NCBI RefSeq assembly: GCF_003337415.1
Contig: NZ_QPJT01000001.1
Span: 124,001 to 188,000, forward strand
Source: Anaerobacterium chartisolvens
GTDB lineage: Bacteria; Bacillota; Clostridia; Acetivibrionales; DSM-27016
DNA length: 64,000 nt
Direction: 5' to 3'
In this document: piece by piece, positions 58,710-64,000 of the stretch
Layout: the number at the start of each line of letters is the position of its first letter
How positions within the stretch are numbered: position 1 is the stretch's first letter
Notes under the pieces: generated by a model
Seen by the model: the letters and a program-made list of their open reading frames with translations, nothing else
Told to the model about the DNA's origin: nothing
Databases searched by the model: none
Position numbers and translations under genes: made by a program

Positions 58710-58928
58710 TTATTTATAATATAAATTCAGTATATCCTTAAACACATACTGTAAAGCTATATTGGGATCGGGCAGGTCGATCCTCATAGCCTGCAGGATG
58801 CTTAATGCCGATCCGCATAAAAAAAGAAATGAATATAGAACAAGCTCCCGCCAGTACCTTTTCAACACCAGCTCCCGCACTCCGAAAAAACCTGTAACCG
58901 CTAAAATAGCAACCAGTATAAATATCAT
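58710..58928 (-). CDS. Small two-helix membrane protein of ger operon 2 (D-type subunit)
   Basis: 72 residues, helices at about 2-18 and 28-46 around the basic loop VLKRYWRELV, with LPDPNIALQYVFKDI near the end. Its start overlaps the end of the GerB gene by 4 bp. The 74-residue protein at 22959 has the same size, layout, loop (VRKKLWRELV) and gene position, so both are part of a four-subunit receptor type. Confidence 0.78.
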   Translation of the reverse strand: MIFILVAILAVTGFFGVRELVLKRYWRELVLYSFLFLCGSALSILQAMRIDLPDPNIALQYVFKDILNLYYK

Positions 58929-60028
58929 CCGACTTCCTCCCTTTTTTTATTCATTCCCTTTATTTGAGCTATTATCAAAGAGACGGGGGGAATTATAAAC
59001 TCAAATAAAAGAGCAAAAGACGGCCATATATGGGCTGCGGCGTAATCAGACTGCGCACTGGAGCCGAATGTCATAATGGAGAGGTTTATCATGACAATCC
59101 CCACAGGCACTATAACATAGGTATAGGAATTGAGCTTAAACAGCTCTGCCAAGCCCTTTGTTACGGCATAATAGAAAATGGAGATCTTCACAAACATTGA
59201 AATTATAAGCACAATGGCAATAAGTATATCCAATCTCGTTATAATTTGGTATATATTTATGACTCTGGTAGTCTCAAAGGAAGGCGAAACTATAATAGAA
59301 ATCAATGGGCCCAGAACCGCAACATCTCTGATTGCTATTACCAGTAACTGGATGAAGCTTAAAGACACCCCAAGAAGTATAGACTTCTTCATACCCTTTA
59401 TATCACCAATGTTCGGAGCCAGCATAAGGAAAACTAAAATTTCGCAAAAGGGTATTGTGGCTATAACATGAGCTCCCTGTATAAATCTTTTTAACGAAGT
59501 CTCAAAAAAAGGCTGCAAATTGCTGAAATCCATATCCTTTGCCACCAGAAGAGTTACCACAAGCACAGCCGAAGCAGATATCAGTGAAAAAAGGAAGCAG
59601 CATCTGGCTATTACCTCTATTCCCCTTAGCACAGCCCATCCGCAAACAAAATTAACCATGGTCACAACTACCCACAGCGGGGTTTCGGGAAGTACATAAC
59701 TTAATATAAACCGTCCGGTAAACACCAGATTTTCAACACCAATCATAAAAAAGAATAGAATATAAACCAAGGAAATGAATTTTGCGATAACTCCGGGATA
59801 CAAAATATCATTAATCTGTATAAGGCTTTTTCCGGAAAATTTTTGTGCCAGCTTTATATAAATGGATATAAAAATCAGACTGACTAAAAAGGCCGCTATA
59901 ACTGCCGCCCAAATATCACGCCCCGTGATGTCCGACATAAAGCCTATGGTCAGGTGGGCACCCTGTATAAAGCTTATTGACATGAACATCATCTGAGAAT
60001 TGGAAATCTTGTACTTTTCAGTTTTCAT
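58925..60028 (-). CDS. Spore germination permease, GerAB/GerKB family (receptor B subunit, copy 2)
   Basis: 367 residues with ten helices. KISNSQMMFMSISFIQGAH and KSLIQINDILYPGVIAKF are the same blocks as in copy 1 at 23174. As B subunit it should bind the germinant. Differences from copy 1 are spread along the protein, including the pocket-facing helices, so the two receptors may respond to different germinants. It lies 13 bp after the C subunit. Confidence 0.9.
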   Translation of the reverse strand: MKTEKYKISNSQMMFMSISFIQGAHLTIGFMSDITGRDIWAAVIAAFLVSLIFISIYIKLAQKFSGKSLIQINDILYPGVIAKFISLVYILFFFMIGVENLVFTGRFILSYVLPETPLWVVVTMVNFVCGWAVLRGIEVIARCCFLFSLISASAVLVVTLLVAKDMDFSNLQPFFETSLKRFIQGAHVIATIPFCEILVFLMLAPNIGDIKGMKKSILLGVSLSFIQLLVIAIRDVAVLGPLISIIVSPSFETTRVINIYQIITRLDILIAIVLIISMFVKISIFYYAVTKGLAELFKLNSYTYVIVPVGIVMINLSIMTFGSSAQSDYAAAHIWPSFALLFEFIIPPVSLIIAQIKGMNKKREEVG

Positions 60029-60041
60029 AAGCTATGCACTC

Positions 60042-61214
60042 CTATTTTCCCTGCTCTATAGTTTTAATTTCTCCCGTCAGAAGAAGCTTGGCATTTACAA
60101 GCACCTCTACCTCCAGATCATTAAACACCGTGTCCCAGTTATCCTTTAGCTTTGCCCATTGCTTGGGATAGCTTTTATGTATTTTCTCCCCAAACCCGAA
60201 AATATCGGCATTGAGTTCCTTGGCCTTTTTAAGTGCCGCCATTACTTCCCCTTTAATAACCTCAGACTTTTTTCCCTCCAGCTCTTTGACCATTGAGGCA
60301 AGGTCTAGCCCATCTCGAAAATTTTCTTCTCCCACATTTCCCTCTTCATTAATAGTTATTTTGACACAAGGCTTTCCGTTTTTTATCTCGGGAGATATTT
60401 TACTGCTGGCCCGGACTATTTCAAATGCTACGTACTCTCCCCCTTCAGAAAAATGGCTCTCAATAATGCCGCTCTTCACCCTGCCAAGCACCCACATCAG
60501 CCCGCGGGTTTCCTTACTGTCCAGCTCACCCGCCAGCCCGTCCTTTTTAAAAACCGCCGTTCCCTCCATGACCAGTACCTCTTTTCCTCCCTTCTCTGCT
60601 ATTTTGATAAAAGGAGCTACAGGCGCGGTAGAATCACTCATGATTCTGGTTAAAAAATCCTTTAAATTAACCGAAATACTTTGAGATGTGGCGGCGTAGG
60701 CATCTACCATATTTGAAATGCTTAAAGCCGTTATTTTCTCCAGCTCAGGCTTGACATAAAATATATCCTTCGCCTTACCCTTTGACACCAGAACCCATAC
60801 AGTTAGTCTATTTTCAGGATCTCTGACAAAAATGTCAATCTTTTTTCGTACATTTTCTTCGGCAAAGTCTTCTCCTAATATCAGTACCTGATTATGCGGA
60901 AAAAACAATCTCCGGCTGGCCTGATGGGTAAATCCCCTCACCGTTGCAAAAGTGCTCATTCCTTCCCTTTCCAAATTCCAGTATGCGTTACTGTCCGTGC
61001 CCGTTGTTCCTTCCTTTTCAGAAGCTTTTATTTCCCCGGGCTTTACAACCTGGGCCGTAATAAGCACCCCCTCACCATCCTCAGGCTTATCCAAGCCGGT
61101 TCCCATAACAATGGAGATAGTATTCAGCTCACGGCTGTTCCAACACCCGGACAGAGTCAGTATAAGAAAAAAACAGGCTATTTGTTTTAATATCGTCTTA
61201 AAGCTTGATCCCAT
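60042..61214 (-). CDS. Spore germination lipoprotein, GerAC family (receptor C subunit, copy 2)
   Basis: 390 residues. Lipobox LSGC with cysteine 24, then WNSRELNTISIVMGTGLDK. Later MEGTAVFKKDGLAGELDSKE and KELNADIFGFGEKIHKSYPK align with copy 1. It is exported, lipidated, and held at the inner spore membrane. About 39 bp separate it from the A subunit. Confidence 0.92.
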   Translation of the reverse strand: MGSSFKTILKQIACFFLILTLSGCWNSRELNTISIVMGTGLDKPEDGEGVLITAQVVKPGEIKASEKEGTTGTDSNAYWNLEREGMSTFATVRGFTHQASRRLFFPHNQVLILGEDFAEENVRKKIDIFVRDPENRLTVWVLVSKGKAKDIFYVKPELEKITALSISNMVDAYAATSQSISVNLKDFLTRIMSDSTAPVAPFIKIAEKGGKEVLVMEGTAVFKKDGLAGELDSKETRGLMWVLGRVKSGIIESHFSEGGEYVAFEIVRASSKISPEIKNGKPCVKITINEEGNVGEENFRDGLDLASMVKELEGKKSEVIKGEVMAALKKAKELNADIFGFGEKIHKSYPKQWAKLKDNWDTVFNDLEVEVLVNAKLLLTGEIKTIEQGK

Positions 61215-61253
61215 AGGCTATACCTCGCACAATAAATATGTTGTCCCACATTG

Positions 61254-62840
61254 TCACTGTTTCTTGGGAGGCTCAGGCTTGGAGTGTGCCGCCTGCCTCC
61301 GCCGCTTATCCCTGTCAATAGATGATGGGCGGGTGTCCATTAACCATATAGGCGCTCTTATGGCAGTATCCTTCATGCCGCTTGCATTGTGCGGAGCCAG
61401 AGGCGAAAAATATGGAGCTCCAAAGGATCTTAAGGACGCAAGATGCACAATAAGCACCAACAATCCCATCATAATCCCCACTGCTCCCATAAATCCCGCC
61501 AGACCAAGGAGTATAATACGCAAAATTGAACCGGTATCCGACTGGAAAGGCACTACAAAGCTTGACACCGCAGTTATTGCCACCACGATTACCATAGGAG
61601 CCCCTATAAGCCCTGCCGAAACGGCAGACTCTCCCACAACCAGGGCACCGACAATGCTTATGGCCTGTCCGACAGGCCGTGGAAGCCTTATGCCGGCTTC
61701 TTTTAAGATCTCAAAGGTTATCACCATAATACCGGCCTCCAGTACGGATGGAAAAGGTGTTCCCTCTCTTGCAGCCGCCATAGTTAAAAGCAAATTGGTG
61801 GGAATGAGTTCCTGATGAAATGTGGTTAAGGCCACATAGGTTGCGGGAGCCAGAATGCTTATTAAAAACGACAGGAATCTTATTATCCTTATAAAGCTTG
61901 AAAAATACGGGCGGGAATAGTAATCCTCGGGACTTTGAAAGTCCTCTATAAAAAGCATTGGTACGGTAAGCGCAAATGGTGTGCGGTCAATCATTATAGC
62001 GGCACGGCCCTCCAAAATTTTTGCCGCGATAACATCCGGCTTCTCACTGTGGGAAACTGTCGGAAAAATAGAGAAAGGAGCATCCTCTATAAATTGTTCA
62101 ATATATCCCGATTCGAGGATTGCATCCGTATCTATCGCTTTCAGGCGTCTCCTTACCTCCTCTATAAGCTCAGGGGCTGCCAGATTTTTAATGTATGAAA
62201 TGCACACCATTGTCCCGGTGCGTCTGCCTATTTTCATTTTTTCCAGAGTAAGGTCGGGATTTTTGATTTTTCTTCTTAGCAGAGAGGTGTTTGTCCTCAG
62301 ATCCTCAGAGAAGGATTCTCTAGGCCCTCGCACAACAGACTCTGTCTTGGACTCCTCTACGCCGCGGTTCTCTCCTCCTTGGCTTGCAATAATCAAAGCC
62401 TCGGCACTCCCGTCTATTAACAGGACAGTATCTCCCGACAGGCAGGAATATACAATTTCATCCATGCTGTTCTCCTGTTTTACGTCTCCCACAGAAAGCA
62501 TTTCCGATTTCACAACATTTACATTGTCCGCATTCTCCTTTTTGTAAATTAAAGGTGTTCCACTTATTAATGGCTTTATTATGCTTTCATTAATTATCTT
62601 ATTATCTACCAGGTCCTCTATAAATACAAGAAGCCCCTTAACCCGTCCTTCACCCGCAAAAACGAATTCACGGGTAATAATATCGTTGCTTGAGCCCAAA
62701 ATATTTTTTAAAGCTTCCAAATTTTGATCAATATCGGTACATAGCCTGTTTTCTTCCACTTCTTTATATTTATATTTCTCATTTGAATTTTTCCCGCAGG
62801 TGCTTAAGAAAGCTACTTTTCTGAGGATATATCTAAACAT
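61254..62840 (-). CDS. Spore germination protein, GerAA family (receptor A subunit, copy 2)
   Basis: 528 residues. The soluble half ends in ESVVRGPRESFSEDLRTNTS. The membrane half holds PFALTVPMLFIEDFQSPEDY and LPRPVGQAISIVGALVVG, then SLRSFGAPYFSPLAPH. Every block has a counterpart in copy 1 at 25489. The ribosome site is AAGGAG, 5 nt before ATG. It is the first gene of operon A-C-B-D number 2. I found no clear forespore-type promoter in the short upstream gap. Confidence 0.93.
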   Translation of the reverse strand: MFRYILRKVAFLSTCGKNSNEKYKYKEVEENRLCTDIDQNLEALKNILGSSNDIITREFVFAGEGRVKGLLVFIEDLVDNKIINESIIKPLISGTPLIYKKENADNVNVVKSEMLSVGDVKQENSMDEIVYSCLSGDTVLLIDGSAEALIIASQGGENRGVEESKTESVVRGPRESFSEDLRTNTSLLRRKIKNPDLTLEKMKIGRRTGTMVCISYIKNLAAPELIEEVRRRLKAIDTDAILESGYIEQFIEDAPFSIFPTVSHSEKPDVIAAKILEGRAAIMIDRTPFALTVPMLFIEDFQSPEDYYSRPYFSSFIRIIRFLSFLISILAPATYVALTTFHQELIPTNLLLTMAAAREGTPFPSVLEAGIMVITFEILKEAGIRLPRPVGQAISIVGALVVGESAVSAGLIGAPMVIVVAITAVSSFVVPFQSDTGSILRIILLGLAGFMGAVGIMMGLLVLIVHLASLRSFGAPYFSPLAPHNASGMKDTAIRAPIWLMDTRPSSIDRDKRRRQAAHSKPEPPKKQ

Positions 62841-62942
62841 ATTCGCTCCTTGGCTTTAGTTTTATCCACTTATTTTAAACCAAAAAAGCAAATATTACAC
62901 ATGAACAGCTTAATTTATATTTTCCCCTGCCCTATAAATATC

Positions 62943-63365
62943 TCATTTGCTTAAGGCCGCCCGCGCCTCACGATCGGCCTCCGCATTATTTTTTCTTCCA
63001 ATCCACGAAAAAAGAACATCATTATTCTTATTAAGCACTTTAAGTCCGTTTATGAAGGACCTCATCAAGCTTATCTCCACACCCTTCATTTTTTTCTGTT
63101 TTTTCGAAATTTCTATGACAGCCTGACTATCGCCGTATATTTTTATGTGGCATTTCTTGGGCAGCAAATTTTTTAACTGTCTGTCGTTTATATACCCTAT
63201 TGCCTTGTTTAAAGCCCTTAGCTCGGCTTCATTACTGTTTTTGCATAAAACCCTTTTTGAGGATTTTAGTATAAGCTTGTCTCCCTCATTTTTAATAATG
63301 ACAGAAATTCCCGATATTTTACTGTTAGGCATAAAGCTCGCATCAAAATTAATTTTTAAAATCAT
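62943..63365 (-). CDS. RNase HI-like protein (reverse-transcriptase-like family)
   Basis: 140 residues. The four acidic residues expected of RNase H type I are in place: D8 (INFDAS), E48 (NSNEAELRAL), D79 (IYGDSQ) and D131 (AEADREA). The short, compact form without a basic extension resembles the RVT_3 group rather than classical RnhA. It should cut RNA in RNA-DNA hybrids, though some members may have lost this. GGATAG lies upstream of ATG. It is a single gene next to ger operon 2. Confidence 0.82.
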   Translation of the reverse strand: MILKINFDASFMPNSKISGISVIIKNEGDKLILKSSKRVLCKNSNEAELRALNKAIGYINDRQLKNLLPKKCHIKIYGDSQAVIEISKKQKKMKGVEISLMRSFINGLKVLNKNNDVLFSWIGRKNNAEADREARAALSK

Positions 63366-63678
63366 TATTTATCTATCCTTTAAATATATTCGTATATTCA
63401 GCAAGTCGCTCTGCTATTTAGTAAATTTAGTAAATAAACAAACCATCAGTCATACATAAATTGAACCTTTGTTTTTATCATTATAACATATTTGTTATAA
63501 CAAGAGAACGTATGTTAATTTTTTATTTTTGAATACATTTTTTAGTATTCCTTTTATTAAAGGCATTTAGCCATTATTGCCCATTTGCCTTCCCTTTTCG
63601 TATAAAAGCACAAATAAAACGGGAGCTTTGAAATTTTATCCAAAGCTCCCGTTTTATTTGTGCTTTTAAATTTTTGTT
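63366..63678. other. Intergenic region with a long hairpin
   Basis: No gene seen in these 313 bp. The first part is AT-rich; the second part is occupied by the 27-bp-arm hairpin at 63604-63667. Confidence 0.5.
63604..63667. terminator. Very long perfect hairpin, terminator of the Asp23-family gene
   Basis: Arms of 27 bp (63604-63630 and 63641-63667) are perfect complements around a 10-nt loop. The core is CGGGAGCTTTG, and both flanks are A/T-rich. It lies 11 bp after the Asp23-family stop codon. Confidence 0.75.
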
Positions 63679-63990
63679 TTATTCTCTGCTTAAGGCTGCT
63701 GCCCCCGCGCCCTTCTTAGAATCCATCACAAGGCTTTTCGCCATAATATTCATCGCTTTAATGTTCAAGGCTGTTAAATGCTCAACCTCTTCTGTTACCT
63801 TATCCTGAATTTTTCTGAGCAGAGGTTTTATTATATACCCGTATATCAGCACAAGATCCATTTCTATATATATCCCATCGGGATGATTTTCGGCTCTGAA
63901 GCGTGATATTCTGCTAACTCCCTCAATATTGGACGTAACGTACTCAATAATCTGATAAACGGTATAATCCGATATGGTATAATTACCCAT
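63679..63990 (-). CDS. Asp23/Gls24 family envelope stress protein (start uncertain)
   Basis: 103 residues if started at ATG 63990. The pattern SDYTVYQIIEYVTSNIEGVSR, then IYIEMDLVLIYGYIIKPLLRKIQDKV, is that of the Asp23 (DUF322) domain: a helix, then sheets, then a closing helix. These small proteins are linked to envelope or alkaline stress. Only 10 bases lie before the ATG, no ribosome site is visible in them, and the frame stays open to the window edge, so the true start could lie outside. Confidence 0.8.
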   Translation of the reverse strand: MGNYTISDYTVYQIIEYVTSNIEGVSRISRFRAENHPDGIYIEMDLVLIYGYIIKPLLRKIQDKVTEEVEHLTALNIKAMNIMAKSLVMDSKKGAGAAALSRE

Positions 63991-64000
63991 ATAGCTGAAG

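Noticed and set aside
1-64000. CRISPR array, rRNA, prophage or complete insertion sequence
   Set aside because: No regularly spaced repeats, no rRNA sequences, no phage structural genes and no intact transposase were seen.

Overview
The window looks like a chromosomal piece of an anaerobic, endospore-forming, Gram-positive member of the Clostridia, possibly close to the cellulolytic Ruminiclostridium/Acetivibrio group. The evidence is two GerA-type germinant receptor operons, the spore-coat protease YabG, a YtaF-like sporulation membrane protein, a SleB/LysM cell-wall hydrolase behind a c-di-AMP (ydaO/yuaA-type) riboswitch, AGGAGG-type ribosome binding sites, frequent TTG/GTG starts and moderately AT-rich DNA. 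The genus is an inference; no rRNA is present. Most genes lie on the minus strand.

Layout. 1-2095: 5' part of a large hybrid assembly-line gene (fatty acyl-AMP ligase, carrier protein, first residues of a ketosynthase), cut by the window edge. 2096-3061: non-coding DNA with an IS3-type transposase remnant. 3062-6311: CvpA-like and DUF5711-like membrane proteins behind a 185-bp inverted-repeat element, then a YkvI-like transporter. 6428-10949: four-gene Gld-type ABC exporter operon. 11326-14037: Ca2+-type P-ATPase; 14177-14839: YtaF. 14907-16364: Orn/Lys/Arg decarboxylase family enzyme. 16705-21309: AraC regulator plus two half-transporters.

21491-22761 is an AT-rich two-gene island (ComF-like phosphoribosyltransferase plus SLOG-fold protein) beside tRNA-Pro(CGG). 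22959-27096 is germinant receptor operon 1 (A-C-B-D). 27142-27576 holds a YD-repeat fragment and a Fur C-terminal fragment. 27583-29597 is a divergent LysR/YeiH pair. 29632-33018 has iron-sulfur proteins and a CadA-like P-ATPase whose two promoters look alike.

33354-38566 is the most interesting locus: five co-directional genes (ModD/NadC-like, ADH-synthase/GriI-like aldolase, amidohydrolase, two PaaK-like adenylate-forming ligases) behind a near-consensus promoter and a leader of about 400 nt. The gene set resembles 3-amino-4-hydroxybenzoate/benzoxazole pathways but lacks the GriH-type partner, so it is a candidate undescribed biosynthetic cluster.

39077-44051 has YaiI, a chemoreceptor, the c-di-AMP-controlled hydrolase and a small membrane protein. 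44243-53044 is one 2933-residue cyclic beta-1,2-glucan synthase-like gene. 53280-54098 is YabG. 54174-58547 is a MarR-controlled heterodimeric ABC exporter. 58710-62840 is germinant receptor operon 2, a paralogue of operon 1 with the same gene order. 62943-63990 has an RNase H-like protein and an Asp23-family protein.

All domain calls come from reading motifs by eye. No database search was run, and identities between paralogues were not computed.
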